64,000 bases of DNA from Diprion similis (GCF_021155765.1 NC_060112.1:6820001-6884000); one strand, 5' to 3'; numbered from the stretch's first letter, positions 47,679 through 61,886 are shown. The notes: generated by a model not told the origin, from the sequence alone. Numbers and translations are program-made.

Positions 47679-49189
47679 TCACATTGCTGAGGAATGTCTA
47701 GCATCGTATATTCCATGTTTGTATATGTAGTCAAGAACCGAATCTTGAAGAAGGTACTTGGCGCTTTCTCCGCGTCTTAAAGCCCTCCGAATTTTAGTGG
47801 AACTAATTTCGTTCGTTATCCATTCGGTGACAATAATGATGTTGTGCTGAATAAAAAATTAATTGAAAAAATTTGTTACAGTGAAAAATATGAGTTTTCA
47901 GGAATAATAAAAAAAAGATATCCGTTACGATGAACTCACCATGTATTTGGTAAGGAGATCCGAATCATATATGAATTTATTTGGGTTCGAACCTTCCCTG
48001 GTCACAACGACTAGACCATGCTGTCCAACTATGGCGTCGAGCTGAGGAATAATAACAAAGTGGAAAAAAGTATGAGACTTTGTTCACTTGGGTCATTACT
48101 AAACTTAATGAAAAATATACAGCGAAATTAACAATATTTTTATACACAGTCTCATTTCATGTAATATATCTGTGAAAACATTTGGTGATAGCTTCGATGC
48201 TTACATCTTCTTCTGCCCACAGACCGGGAGTACCAAAGCTCTCGAGGAGGTCGGCACCGCATAACAATTTCACTTGGATGGGATTCTGCTCTGCATTTGC
48301 ATCTTTTCTTACATTGTCTGGTATCCAGTCCATGTCCTCGATCTCTGAGTGATGCTTAATATCGTATGTATCAAATAGCCAAGAATTTAAGAGGTTTTGA
48401 TGGTGTTGTATGGTGACTCGTGTTTTTGTCCATCCTTCCCGCTTCGTCTCCCAATCGCTCAGTCTAATCCAATCATTATTTTGCAGTGCCAACCTGAGCA
48501 TTGCGCATCTGTGAGTTGCACTCGTCAATTCTTTCTTACCATAGCCGTCGTGCACTGGCGATATCACGCCGCCTATTACGACGTGTGATCCCATTTTGTG
48601 GAGATGATCGCGGGCAATTTCTGTTTGTAAGAAATAAATATGTATTATGTATTTCTTATCACATTAATTATTAATTATTGTCGCATGTTTTTTCTTCAAG
48701 ATAATCATATGACAGCATTAAAGTGAACAGAAAGTACTTGGATACAGAGTTAGTGAAGCGATATGCTAAGAATACAGTGAGTTTTGCTAAGGTGAATTGT
48801 TGATTTATGGATAGCAAGTCATCCTTGTCTCACTCCTTTCCTGAAGACATTACAAATAGTCGTTTCCAAAATTATTAAATGTGGATATTTTGTTGTTGGA
48901 GATTGAAGAGATTTTCAATTGTAAAGATTTTTTGCCACTTATAAACGAAGAGGGGAATTGAAGGGTGGGAAGAGTCGAAGTTTGTTGATTTTGACATGCG
49001 TTGAGCGTTCGGATCGGGATTAGGTTCGGGGATATATCGATCGCTGATGACGATGACGGGACGGTGAAAATGAAAACTGACGGAACATATTTTTACAAAT
49101 TACTTCAACTAACCGAACATTCTTAGATGCATATTCGTCGGAGGATTATAACTTCCGCAGGAAAGAAGTATCACCTTGGTCGGCGCCAT
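47679..49189 (-). CDS. Nmnat: Nicotinamide/nicotinate mononucleotide adenylyltransferase (NMNAT)
   Basis: Four exons: 49189-49114, 48620-48205, 48041-47940 and 47846-47679, giving 253 residues. The enzyme joins NMN or NaMN with ATP to make NAD or NaAD, and in insects it also maintains axons. The start [26 protein letters not shown] carries the nucleotidyltransferase GSxNP..NMH motif. [19 protein letters not shown], the DWE of the substrate loop, [11 protein letters not shown] and the C-terminal [13 protein letters not shown] complete the family set, and the length is normal. The last codon is followed by TGA inside a donor (ATGTGAGT), so the same position is either the stop or a splice site to the long 3' exon at 46629. 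The gene is divergent from the lectin gene at 49864, about 675 bp away. Confidence 0.95.
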
Positions 49190-49863
49190 TTCACCTCGTT
49201 TTACGTGATTAATACAGAGCTACATCAACTGACAACTGTTTAACCGTTACAACTGAACTCGAGACTTTTCTTCGGTGCGATCTGATATGAAATAGCCTTG
49301 TGAAATTCGTTTGTAAATTCCTGACCGCAACACGTCTCTTCGAAGACGTCACACCGCCGTCATTAGCGTTTCGGCCATCTTTGATTCTAAGCCGTTGATT
49401 TCATTTTTTTTTCAACCGACCTTCACGTTTTAGTTTTGTCCCTGGAAATTGCGCAAAAATTAACCATCTTGCTTAACTCCATGGTCAGTGGATAACGATT
49501 ATGTCACGGAGATTCCACTTATGGAAGATAGCCAACTAGATGGGCAATAGATAGGAAACCTTGAAGCATAGGACACTGATAAAAATACGAGATAAGTGAT
49601 AACCCTACTGATAAGGTTGGCAAGACTGACATGAGTAAAGCGTTTGAGAACGTTATGCGATGAGTCCGCCGCCGGCTGAGGCGATCAGTTATTCAGTTGA
49701 GTTCAGCTTTGGTCGACGGAGTCTGTGGACGGAGTGATACGTCATCGCTTGTGGTGATTGTGTGATTGCGGACGGTTTTAATACATATATATTTTTTCTA
49801 TCGTTTAGTGAATATTGCTGGAAGATTATTGAAATTCCAATCCGGCCTTGAAGCAACCGTACA
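49190..49863. promoter_or_regulatory. Shared 5' region of NMNAT and the VIP36-like lectin
   Basis: The 674 bp between two divergent start codons must hold both 5' UTRs and probably a bidirectional promoter. No TATA box or other defined element can be assigned with confidence. Confidence 0.5.
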
Positions 49864-52091
49864 ATGATCATGACTTTCCCGTGGTGCTATGTCTTTATCA
49901 CAGGATTATTGCTGTTCGAAACGTCCAAGGGAGAATGGAACACGAGAGATTACCTCAAGCGAGAACATTCCTTAATCCAGCCGTATCAAGGTACATGGTA
50001 TTTCCGTATGTAGTATATATTCTCCTATGTGCGTGCATACGTCGTGTATATTTATCTGCGTATATATTAAAATATCATTATCTATCTATGCACGGTTTTC
50101 CGTATACGATCAACTCCCCGGTCGCACGTGTCATATGCTAATTTGACGATTTTCGTACGCGTTAATAGAATAAAGCATTTCGAAACCGTACGGCTGCATG
50201 CTTGATAATATTTTTGCAGAACTCTTTGAAAGCTTTTCCTGGTAACATGAAGTTTCGTTGTACTGTCAAACGTACAGGTTATGTTAGACGGTAGAGATTT
50301 TTGTTTACATTTTGGGCAAAATTACATTTAAGATTAACATTCACACCTTGGCTAATTATTGTCTGAAGATTTGGCCAAAGATTAGCTATTGATATAGTTC
50401 TTCAATTATCAAGGTGAAAGTACCAGGAAAAGATGACTCGCTTATTTCGAAACTAAAGTGATTTTGCTTATCTGTTCATTTGTTGCTTAACAATTTTATT
50501 CTTCTTTATTCTCTTCTTTCCATAGCTACCGGAATGACGATACCTTATTGGGATTTTGGCGGTGTGACAATAGTGACAAATAATTATATCCGCCTAACAC
50601 CAGATGTCCAAAGTACCCAAGGATCGCTATGGAATTCAGTAGTAAGAATTGAGTCTAATGCATACAAAGGGAGATATCTCCACAATGACCAAAATGCTAT
50701 CATCGAAATTTGCTAAACTCAAAAGACTCAGTGAACGATATTTTACAGCCATGCTATGTCAGGAATTGGGAACTTCAAGTACAATTCAAAGTTCACGGAA
50801 AAGGGAAGGAATTATTCGGTGACGGACTTGCCATCTGGTATGCCAAAGACAGAATGGAAGGTGGCCCAGTTTTTGGTAACAAAGACTTTTTTCAAGGGCT
50901 TGCCATAATTTTGGACACTTACAGCAACCATAACGGTCCACATAATGTAAGTCAATGATAGTAGACCGTGTCTCATTTAGGATATAATTAAAAGAGGCTG
51001 ATATCGGTTTATTTAAGATGAGCTCATCATTATCATTAAGCCGTTTCTAATCGTACTCCACAAACATAGGAAATTTTGAGTTTGGTCATGATGCGTTACG
51101 AATGAAGTAAACACGACAAGTAAGAAAAACCACGTGTTCTAATACTTTTGAACTACTTTTTTCCAGCATCAACATCCCTACATCTCAGCGATGATAAATA
51201 ATGGGACTTTGCACTATGACCATGACCGTGATGGAACGCATACGCAGTTGGAAGGCTGCGAGGCTAAATTTAGAAACTTTGATCATGACACTCATATAGC
51301 TATAAGATATGAAAAGGATACCTTGTCAGGTAATATGTAGATGCATGGATTTCGTAATGAATTGTTAGAAATGCGGAAAACTCGGATAAAATTAAAAGAT
51401 TTTATTGAAAACTTGAAAATCAGACGATTCATCTGATTATAATTTGTATTTTTATTTTATTTTTCAAACAGTATCTACTGATCTCTCGAACAAGGCGGCT
51501 TGGAAGGAATGCTTTTCCGTCCCTGGCATAAAGCTTCCCACAGGTTACTACTTCGGAGTTACAGCAACCACTGGTGACCTTTCCGATAATCATGACGTAA
51601 TATCAGTCAGACTCTACGAGCTTGACCTGCCCGACGATGTGAGTGATTCTGATTCAGTTTATTTTTTTAATCAGTTTGAATCTTTCATTTATTCCTAATT
51701 TTTTTTCTTTTCCCATTTTCCTTCTCGTAGGTTAAAGATGAAGAAGACAGATCTCAAATTCTGCCTTCAGCAACGCATTTCGAATCTCCAAGAGGTAAGA
51801 GTAAAGTTGACTCAATTCGAATGCATTCAAATTCGCACACTAAATATACGGAAACTATTTGTAAATTGGAATATCCTCCATTTTTTTTCTGAGACAGCGT
51901 ACCAACTACGATTCATCATATTATTCTTTTTCTTTGCAGAACATGTAGAGGACCCTAAGCCATCAGCTTTGAGTGGTGTCAAAACTTTCTTCTTGATGCT
52001 CGTAGTCGCAATTGTTTTGATCGCAGCGCTAGTACTGGGAATTATGTATTACCAGAAGCATCAAGAAAACAGTAGAAAACGTTTCTATTAA
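49864..52091 (+). CDS. L-type lectin of the VIP36/LMAN2 (VIPL) family
   Basis: Seven exons: 49864-49990, 50526-50641, 50749-50946, 51167-51329, 51472-51638, 51731-51794 and 51940-52091, all in phase, giving 328 residues. A signal peptide (about 1-22) is followed by the legume-lectin-like domain: PYWDFGG, RLTPD..S..GSLWN, HGDGLAIWY-type GDGLAIWY, GPVFG, LDTYSN, YDHDRDG, FRNFDHDTHIAIRY and GDLSDNHDVISV, including the Asp, Asn and His residues used for calcium and mannose binding. One transmembrane helix (about 285-310) precedes a short cytosolic tail ending KRFY, the ER-exit signal typical of this family. It is a cargo receptor for high-mannose glycoproteins in the early secretory pathway. Confidence 0.95.
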
Positions 52092-55000
52092 GCGATACGT
52101 CTGACAGTGCGTGCGGAATGATGCAACTTTGTACTGTGAGAAGCATTCAGTTGGATAAAATAAATCACGTGGTTACAGTGCTGTTGAATAAATATTTTAA
52201 ATATTGCGAGATCAAGAGAATTTAAAACAAGTTGTAAAGAAGTAAATTATTACATGAACTGGTGTTCAATCTATGTGCAGATAAAATAATTTTTATTTAT
52301 CCAACTGCTAGTCACAGTCAGATCTCTCATAAAGTAACGGGTCAACCATGTCTTCTTGCAGTTCATAGTAATACAGAGGTAAACAGACATTTGCATGTGT
52401 TTCACATTCTCATATCTAAATGCGTCTACCAAAAAAAAAGAAAGAAAAAAAAAACAGGAAATAAAACCTGGAAGAAACGGAGAAAAAAAGGAGGGGAGAA
52501 AAACGAGAAATTCGCGTATTAGTTATATAAGTTCATAACCGAATCTAACAATACCTGTTCTAATTGGGAGACTTATAATCATAGCCATTGCGTGAATCAA
52601 AATCTATTAAACAAGTGTACATTTTGAACGCTGAGAAAAATTGTTATTTCTACTCTCCAATGATTGAAACGTAAAGTAAAGTCGCGAAGATACGAGTTAA
52701 AAGGCTGCTGATGTTCTTATCGATTGTAAAAATACAATAATATTGATAATAATAAGAAAGTAATAAATATTTTGTCACTAATATTATTTTATCTCCAAGA
52801 CGGATCAGAGAGCATAAATTCTGTGAAAATGATTCTTAGTGATAGACAATTTCTTTTTTACCGTATATACTTTGAATAACGATTGTTGTTTTCCCATAGT
52901 TAAATATCATAATATTGCACTCGAGTTTTAAGCTAGTTAAACGTCACCCGATGGGCAGCTAGACAGAGTGAAACAATTGAAAGTTTAAAATCTATCATAC
53001 AATGAATATTGTTTCAGTCTCATTATGTTCCCAACACGCCATCGCGTCGTTTGATTTTATCGATTCATTTTTAAACACGAAATGAGTGCATACAGCTGTA
53101 ATAGCAAAGGCAATATGCTGTCGGACGAATGAGAATGACTTTCGTATGGAAAAATATTACCTTCTTTAACATCCGCGTTGTTATCTTATTATATGAGGGT
53201 TGTAAGAATGTGTGTACGTTGAATTTAGCGCGAATCGCGGTGATAAGACTACTTTTTGCTATACGTATAGGTATATTAATCGCGACTGTAAATGAAAAAA
53301 AATTTACATATATGTCAGAGATATATGAAATAAATTAGTGCATTGCGTGAATCTGAGGGAACAAATTTCTCTGAATGTTTATTTAAATGAATATGGAAGT
53401 AATTGTGTTGTGTTTATGGAGTCTTCCAGCTCAATAGAACCAGTCTCAGACCATTACCTCTGATATTAATACATCCTTTTTTCATAATTATTCCAAATTG
53501 TTGCATTGTATTTGTGATAAAGAAAGTAGGATATACCTGTTAATTTATTATCAATAGTTGCTCATAAAAATGTTGTCATTTGTAGCTTAGAAATATAAAG
53601 TTGTGAGATTCTTGGATAATAATTATCTTTTTATAAGGTAAGCATTGTCAGTGGCTGGTTAAGTTTGACCGGAATACCTAGTATATGTATAGTATGTCTT
53701 TCTAATGATCGGTATCAACGATTAATCACGGATGGAATTGGCGAAAGCAAGTAACTCAATTTTATGAAATTAAGAATTTATTAGTCAATAGGATTGGGAG
53801 AAAGATTTTAACTGAAAACGTAAAGAAAAATCTCAAAGAAACATCACACAATCGATTCTCGATCAAATGCAAAGACAAAAATAAAATATATTATAACAAT
53901 GAAACGTTGCATGTATATTGTGATCGATTAAAAACTTGAAAGAATTTTTGTTTTATTCGAATATGCTATAATAAATACCTGATGACTGAGACTTTCTAAA
54001 ATTAAGTAATGTTTTGGTGCATAAGACTTTGAAGAAATTGGTTGAATAGCTCAAATTTGATAAATTTCTTTCATTTATCATGAGTATATCCAACCGATAC
54101 ACCAATGAATCAGCAATAACTTGGAACAATTTTTCTTTCCTACAAGTCAGTTTGAAAAAGAAAAATTCTGTGAACCGTATATATATAAAAGGATAATAAT
54201 GATTATGAAGACAAGATATTACCTAATATAGATTTATTATTCCTATGTACATACATACATAAATAACTAATTATATTGATTACACATATACCTAATGAAA
54301 ATTAATTAGTTTATTAAGATATCCCCAGGTTTCTGAGCTAATCCGTTTTGTTTTTTCTCTCGCGCGAAATTTCATTAAATTATTGAGACTGTTAAATAAC
54401 GGACATAACATAACTGAAATTGATCACTTGTTATGCATCGTTGCCAAATATAAATAACAAATAAGTATTCGAATAGAAAAAAAATTCACTGCCAAATTCT
54501 GCGGTATGTCATAAATTTTTTTAACCACTTTTTAGACACAGAAGTTGAATTTCTCTCTGCGTATACCGATGATAGAATTGCGGAATTAACATTGTGGAAG
54601 TAAGGACTCATTTGTCACAACATTTGCTTATCTTATATTTAATTCTTTCAGATGAAATTAACAAAAAAAAAAAAAATACATTGGCACATTTGTAATCGTT
54701 AGAATTATCTAGTAACTTGATAATAGTCTCCATGAATAGATCAGGAAAAAGCTACAATATATAAACTAAATACATCAAGGCACACAGCTATCATTTTCAT
54801 TTCACTCCACTTGTTTGCTCACATATTGGCATATTGGTCATTATTGTCCTTTCATCCGACGGTGTAAGATACATTTTGGATTTCACAGCTTTAATAGCGC
54901 AAAAATCCAGTTTATCTCTACCGTCAACATTTCTACGCGATCCTCTAAACGTTCAACATTGATATAGATATATATATATTTGATTTCGTTTTTCTTTTAA

Positions 55001-56864
55001 TTCTGAATCGAAAACTTAGCAGACTTTCTTTTTATAAAATCGAAGTACAAACCTAATAATTCGGGTCTAAAACTTTATAGACCGTTTGGTGTCGTGTTAT
55101 CAACAACGAAAAACTCAATACAAATAGATATTGTTTTAAAAACAGTTCCATACTACGTGCAAATGGTATCAAGTGAATAGAAACTGTCATTTACAATAAT
55201 AATATGCATCAATACAATTACAGTTCAACGAAAATTCAAAGTAATAATCGCAGCATGAGTTCTGTTCTGTTATCAAGATTAAAATTATAACAGTCACATG
55301 ATTCAGCATATCGAAATATAATAAAAAAATATCATAGTTTGTTTTATTGTTTTCTGTCTGAACGAGTAGGAGTAATTTTCGGAAAATACATACATTCTAA
55401 AATATACATATATTACAAGGTTTTGTTACCTTATTTTGCTTGCTTTTTTTCTCTCGATCTAATCACAATATTCTTTCTTTAATCTACATCTAAGAAATAT
55501 AAGGTTCCTATGGTAACATACGATTATATCTATATTTATACATACATAATATAGTGTGTATACATATTTTTTTTGTATTTTTCAATCTGTATAAATATAT
55601 TTTTTGAACCTTTTTGTGGTACCGAGTATTCGTTAAAACGCGACCACACTAAGCTTGTGTAGAATTTTTGATAATACGCATTAAAGCTAGTAACGCGATA
55701 CTTGGTACAATTTTGAAATGGAAAAAAACAGATACGAATAGAAAAAGAAAAAACATTGGTATGCTAGTCATGAATGGATGATTTTATCTCTTATATTTTA
55801 GATAGCGATTCTATGTATAATTACGTTTATTCATGCCCCTAAGAAAACTTAGTGTTTAACATTTACAAGGACCACCAGTTTGGTGTCCCCGTTCAAATTC
55901 GTTGTAATTCATGCATGTTATAGAACGGTGAAAATTAAATGAGACATATTTTTTTTCATTGGTGCAAAAACGGTTTAAAGGGATGATAAAGACCCCCAAA
56001 GAAGGGGGCCTAACGGGATGATTCTTGATTCGCTTGATGTATTTGAATGAAACCAACACTGAAATGTTTCTATTGATGAATGAAAGATTGCAGCGTTGAC
56101 TTCATTCAACTACATCAAACTGTTCTATCCGAAACTGAGAAACCAACCCATTCGGTGCCATTTTGCCACCAATAAAAAAAAAGACCTGACTTTTAATTTT
56201 CAATTTCCTACAACATAGATGAGTTGTGAAAAAATTGAAGAGGGCCATCAAACCGATGTTCCTTGTTAGTATGATAAATTTTATCTCAAAGCTATTGTAA
56301 ATTTGGCAATGACTATATTTACCGGACATTTGTAAATATAAGGGTGATTTAATGTAAACATTACTTTTAATGCGTATGTGTAGATACATACATACATTCA
56401 TTGCCGAAAACTATAGGTACATTGTTCTCTCATCGTAATTCGTCATGGTCGTTTGTTTTAGAATTAACAACAACAGTATTTGGTCCATGCGAGGAATAGG
56501 GAAGTGATTAATTTCAATCCCGAAGTTACTGGCCCGTAAATCGAAGACAATAGCACTAACTAACATGAGTATGTAATCACGAATGTGAAAAGATGGTTCC
56601 TCCAATTGTTGAACTATTATCATTGTAGCATTTCTATCTCTTATCTTTCATATTTTTATCCATTCTGGCAAACAAGGTCATGTATATTTACTTATTTTTG
56701 TACTTGATAGTATGCTAAATTTTATTCCTTTTTGAAAATTTATAGCACCATCTTACAGCTTTTGTAATATAATGAGACTGCACGAATTCAATGATTGACG
56801 AGTTGAACAGAGACTAGAGCGAGGTGCCATTTTTTATGTGTTTGATTTTTTGTCATTATATCTT
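52092..56864. other. Convergent intergenic region between the lectin and wolframin genes
   Basis: AATAAA signals at 52159-52164 and 52187-52192 are candidate ends of the lectin mRNA. The remainder is AT-rich with short low-complexity frames; no gene or clear repeat family was recognised. Confidence 0.55.
56721..56726 (-). promoter_or_regulatory. Candidate polyadenylation signal of wolframin
   Basis: AATAAA on the minus strand, about 140 bases after the wolframin stop codon. Confidence 0.45.
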
Positions 56865-59800
56865 TTACTTAAAAATGACCAACGGATTCAATAAGAAATT
56901 CAGCACGGATTTAACACCAAGATAAATGTCTTTCATTACAGATGTAAATGTTACCTGATATCTGTATCGTCTAAACGATTTTAACTTTGTCGTGTGACAA
57001 ACATGACAGCCAACTTCTTCCAATTGTAAATGGGGCCGGTTTCCACCAAGCAAAGATTCACCCTCAAATTCAGTGTTGGTCAGCTTACCAACAAACCATA
57101 TTTTATCACCGGAGTAAATGTTCAGGCTAAAGTTAGTGAAGGAATGATCGGCAATCAGAATTAGCTCGCCATTGCTGCCCCAAATACCGCTTTTTATTTT
57201 TACTGAGATCTCAAATTCATATTTATTCCATGCGGACAAGTGACATTTGTTTCGTCTTTTCTGAATATTTAACATAGTCCTGCAGTTTTGTTTCCTCAAC
57301 TCGTCACCCGAGGTACAATTATCTTCGTAAGCTTCTCCATAAGAACAAGTTAAGGGTATTCTTATCGCATCTGGTAACTTGTTGAATACTTTTCCAAGAT
57401 CGTTTTTTATAGATCTGAGTTTTACTTTTGTCACATATCCCTCCCACGACACAGAGACACCTTCCAAATGTGCACATTTCACTTGTACCTGTGCCAGCGA
57501 CGACGTCTCTTCCCAAGCTGGCTGGTGACAATAGTTCTGATACTGTTCCCATGACAATGTCGGCATCGCTTCGTACATGGCTGATTCCAGCTCACGTTTG
57601 TTACCCGCAAGAATTGACCAACCAAGCCATAGTCCAGCGGCGATTCCCATTGTGATCTGAAAAATTGTTAAAGAAACGATGAAATCTGCTTGTGACGACA
57701 AACGAGGGTAAGGGTGAGTAGCTTTCCAGAATTTCATACCTGTGTAACAGTCATGATTTTGTTGTATCGCTGACTTCGTGTTTTCTTGACATACCACGAT
57801 ATTAGAAATGGCAGTATTCCTAGAACGGCGGTGATCCCTGCTCTCAGCAGAAGATCACTTTCCGGTAGATACTTCGCTGCCGCAATGATTGGCAGAGCAA
57901 TCGACGCGATTCCTGCGATAGGAAGAAAGAGAACCATCCCGACTATCGCCAGAGCTCCTCTGATCAAACCGTACCAAGTTGCACCTTGGGAACTGAGTAT
58001 GGCGATTTGCCACCAGCTGAGTGTGACGCAGTGAGGAATAAGTGTTTTGTATGTACCACGCCAGCTGTCCCTGGCTGCCATTTTGGCAAACACAGCAGGA
58101 ATCAAGAGATAAAACACAGCACGAAAGTTCAGGCAAAATTCGATGCCATTTCCCACGACATATGACGCGAAAGTCGGTACTCGTATGTCAATGAATCTCC
58201 AACCTTGAGCAACGACCATGTCAGTTTCATATGGATATTTAGCCAGGACGTGTACAGCAAAGCTGAAGAGCGCCAGGAAGTCCGGAAACCTTGAACTATC
58301 TTTCCACATGAAGTTCAAGAGCGTTGTTAGCGTCAGTACAAATGCTATAATGGTGAATTCCGACTGCGGTGTCCATTGCTGGGCTATGATGGGATAAATC
58401 ATGAGATTTGTCAGCAGTGCTAGGAAGAAGTGACCGTAGGGTTTCAAATTGTTGCGGCAGTACTGATACTCTGCTTCTTCCGGATTCAAGTTGCCTCCCG
58501 AGTAACTGAGAAACAAACCCGACCAGATTCGGAAATCGGTCAACTCTCGTTTTGTTTGCAACATTTGAAACGTCGCTACGACCATAACGACAAATGACAA
58601 ATAGTACAGTGTCATGGGTATAAAAAGTATCAAGCTTTCGGTACCAAACAAGGAATAAAGCAGAAGTAACAACAGCGTGTGAATGTTGGAAGTGAAGAAT
58701 ATCTTTTTGAATATTGGAGTTCCTCTGCGGCCGAGCAACTGAACTAGCCATATGTAAAGCCTCTTAAGCGAAGCCAATGGATGCAACAGAGGTCTTTGCA
58801 GCAGCGGAATCGTGTCTAAAGCTATTTGCGAAGGTTCGACCAAACATATGACTCGAGAAACGATTGGAAGCGATCCGCGAGCATAACTTGCAGCGGCTGA
58901 GACCAACGCTGCTTCAGTTAGCTTCTCTCCTTGATGCTCGGACCAATCTGTGGATGAAAAGAAAATGAGAGTCGTAATTGCAAAACTTGAATTTGATGCG
59001 GGTCCTGAGATAGAAATTCAAGATAAATTGTTACAGGTACCTGGCATCGAATCTGAGGATCTTTCTCCTTCTTTGACCGGCAAAGGATCGTCCGGAAATT
59101 CATCCCTTGGAGACGAATCGCCAAAGCTGTCTCCCAGTGATTTTTGTACATTGATGAACGATGATTCATTGGAACTAGAACAGCTTGCTCTGTTTGTTGA
59201 GGGAAAGGCTACGTCTCGCATTCTCCTTTGCAGTTGTTCTGTAGTGATGAATTCCTCGCCATTGGATAAACTGTTGAAGAAGAGAGGTGATATATTTTAT
59301 TTTTTTCTGCCAAACTCAAGTTAGCACTAGCACAATTTCTCGTTTACCTCGTAAACATTTCCCTAGCTGCCCTTCTGGCGAGTTTTTCATCCTGTGACAT
59401 GTCCAGGCAACTCTTAACATCGTAATAATTGTGCTCTGTGATTCCCTTGCCTGTGGCTAAACATTTCCTCAGAATATCGGTCGCTTCCAAGTTTCCCTGT
59501 TCTGAAGCTTTGGTGAGCCAATAAACTCCCAATTTTGCATTCTCCTCTTTGTCGACATCCAGTTCTGGGGGCAAAATATGACATAAAGTATAGTTGTAAT
59601 CAAGATTTTCCATTAATAACAAATGAAAAAACTACTACTGGAGTTGTGTTGTTTTGAGCAAGAGGAACTAGGAAAAATGAACAAAAAACCCTACACTAAA
59701 GTTGTCTCATCGAACAGAACATCTTTAAATTTTAAAACTCACCGCAGCGTTCCTCCAAGAGTTGCTTAGCGAGAACAACTTGGGACTCTGGACATCCATC

Positions 59801-60762
59801 CTCTGCCAACTGGGAGCGTAATCTTCGAAGAGAACCTCGTGGGCCATCTGAAAAGTACAGAGGAGTAAGTAACCTTCGGAAGAATATCTTTAGGTACCTT
59901 TAACTAGTTTAAAACGAGTTAAAAAAGCAACCCAGATAACTACGCTGAAATAAAATAGGCTGCCAAACAGCCATTGATATTTTCCCGTTATTATTACTGA
60001 TTGTAGTCCAAAAGAAATTTAACGAAATTGTATTCAAAGTTTCTTTTTTCTCAAACATTGGAACTCTGGAGGCCCGTCTGGCGTTTTGTCATCATCACAG
60101 TATTGATCAAACAACATCGCTTAAAGTTAGATATATTAGCAGATTATCTTCGATATTATAAAATGAGAAGAATTAATGAAATGTTGTTACAGAGCCACGA
60201 GGATGTAGCATTATATTCGCATCAGTACTCGATGAGTGAAATATCAAAGTAACAACAGAGGTCAGAATTTCATGTAGCCGAATGACTTAACATGCATATG
60301 TGCGTGCCTGTTTATTGGTGCTCAAACTATTGTCGAATTCAATTATCCTCGCTATGTTATTGTTTAGATCGATTAAAAAGATACAACAATGCTGCTTTAC
60401 CAACTTGCTTGTATTACAAGTATGTATCTGGTGCTCACAAATTTACATATAGCAGTTTGAATTCGAATAATCTGTAGAGAGTTTTTACCTGAAATATAGC
60501 ATAGGTGTATTTGTGTCTTTTTTTTTTTTTTATCATTTCATTTCATTTTATGTCTAAACATATAACAGTTGCGATATAAACAGTCTAAATGCAGCTCTGC
60601 TGCTGCCGCATACAAACGCACGGAACCAACCACACAGATGCATGTAATTCATCATATTTTAGTTATAAATACGACGGGACGCGGTATTTCATGCGTCTTA
60701 TTACCGTGGAGGGTCCACTGCTTTCTTCCAGATCTTCCGGACATCGGAACGACTCCTGCCAT
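56865..60762 (-). CDS. Wfs1: Wolframin, ER membrane protein
   Basis: Six exons: 60762-60705, 59847-59743, 59564-59348, 59270-59041, 58947-57740 and 57656-56865, giving 869 residues (human wolframin has about 890). The start ATG is preceded by an in-frame TAG nine bases upstream. Order: short N-terminus; helical Sel1-like repeats (SQLAEDGCPESQVVLAKQLLEE, then GVYWLTKASEQGNLEATDILRKCL); a Ser-rich acidic linker (about 135-200); a core of about nine membrane helices encoded mainly by the large fifth exon; and a lumenal Cys-rich C-terminal domain (NYCHQPAW, KCAHLEG, CTSGDELRKQNC, CHVCHTT) followed by a hydrophobic end. The family acts in ER calcium handling and unfolded-protein stress control. 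No damage is visible. Confidence 0.95.
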
Positions 60763-61886
60763 CCGCTTCTATCGTTCGAAACGCCGGGAAATGTCTTGAT
60801 TCAACTGTCAATGCAGCGTTGAAATTCGCCTACTTGCTGGCTTGCTGCCGTGGGAAAACGAACGCTTTCGCGACCTGCTGCAGCGGCTGACTGACGTCTC
60901 AGACTGAAAACATTGGTTGAGTGGTGTGGCGACGTGGAGGGAGGAAATATCTCGTTGAATAGGCCGGTAAGTCAGAGAATTGCAGAACTACTACTCTGTA
61001 TAAAGGTCACGTCTTGAGAATCTTTCGAAACTCGTTAAAATTTCATGTTTCCAAAATTGACGGTATTACGGCACTTACAGTGCTGTTTGACTGTTCAAAC
61101 TAATTCCATACTCCATGAACGTGACGTAAATATAATATTTCGGGTTGGATTATTACTTGCGATTTATTGGGGCAGACCAGTCAGTTATACGTGTGTTATA
61201 CATGGTCAGTATGCATACTACATAGTTAGATAATCGCTTCACAATGATTTACGTTTCACTTTCTAAATACAGCATTAGATGTATTTTATACATAGATGTT
61301 TATACATGTATATGATCTATGCGGTGTTTTTTTTCACTTGTATTGGAAATCTCATGTATTATATATGGTTACATACTATAACAATAAGACAATCTACATA
61401 AACACTTCTCCAAGCAATTATGGGAGTTACAAAAGGGCACCAATTTGACAAAATAATCATTTTGATCTACTAGACAATTTCTACGTAATAGCAGTATTAA
61501 TCGGTACTACGGCATTACAATAACTGCTGGTATTACAAGTAAGTGATATAAAATGCGGTACATGTAGGTTCTTAGGCCTATTAATCATAGAAAGCGAATT
61601 TCGGAGCCAGTTAATTTAATGGTTGTGCGGAACTTTAGACAGTTGGAAATGATGTTTCGTACTAATCCCACTGTCTGTAGAGTTTGAATTTGATGTTGTT
61701 TCTTTTCTTTCTTCACTCTTCAGCAATACCACATCACTGCCGGCTCCTCGTGTAGTCAGAAATCAGCTCGGTTTCCACCTCTGGATGTATAGCGTTCCGA
61801 TTATGATACAGCGATACGTAGAGTCAAAATAAAACATAAACAATTTCATTATTCACATATCTATCATCAATCACGGTATGTTTCAA
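60763..61886. other. Intergenic region upstream of wolframin
   Basis: Expected to hold the wolframin promoter and 5' UTR, and the 3' UTR of the small minus-strand gene ending at 61887. A CTGCTGC-type stretch is present near 60880. Nothing more can be assigned. Confidence 0.45.

Noticed and set aside
47965-48000. GGTTCGAACC, resembling a tRNA B box
   Set aside because: It is part of NMNAT exon 3 and no tRNA fold is present.
58950-59324. 124-codon plus-strand frame
   Set aside because: Antisense shadow of the wolframin exon 59270-59041.
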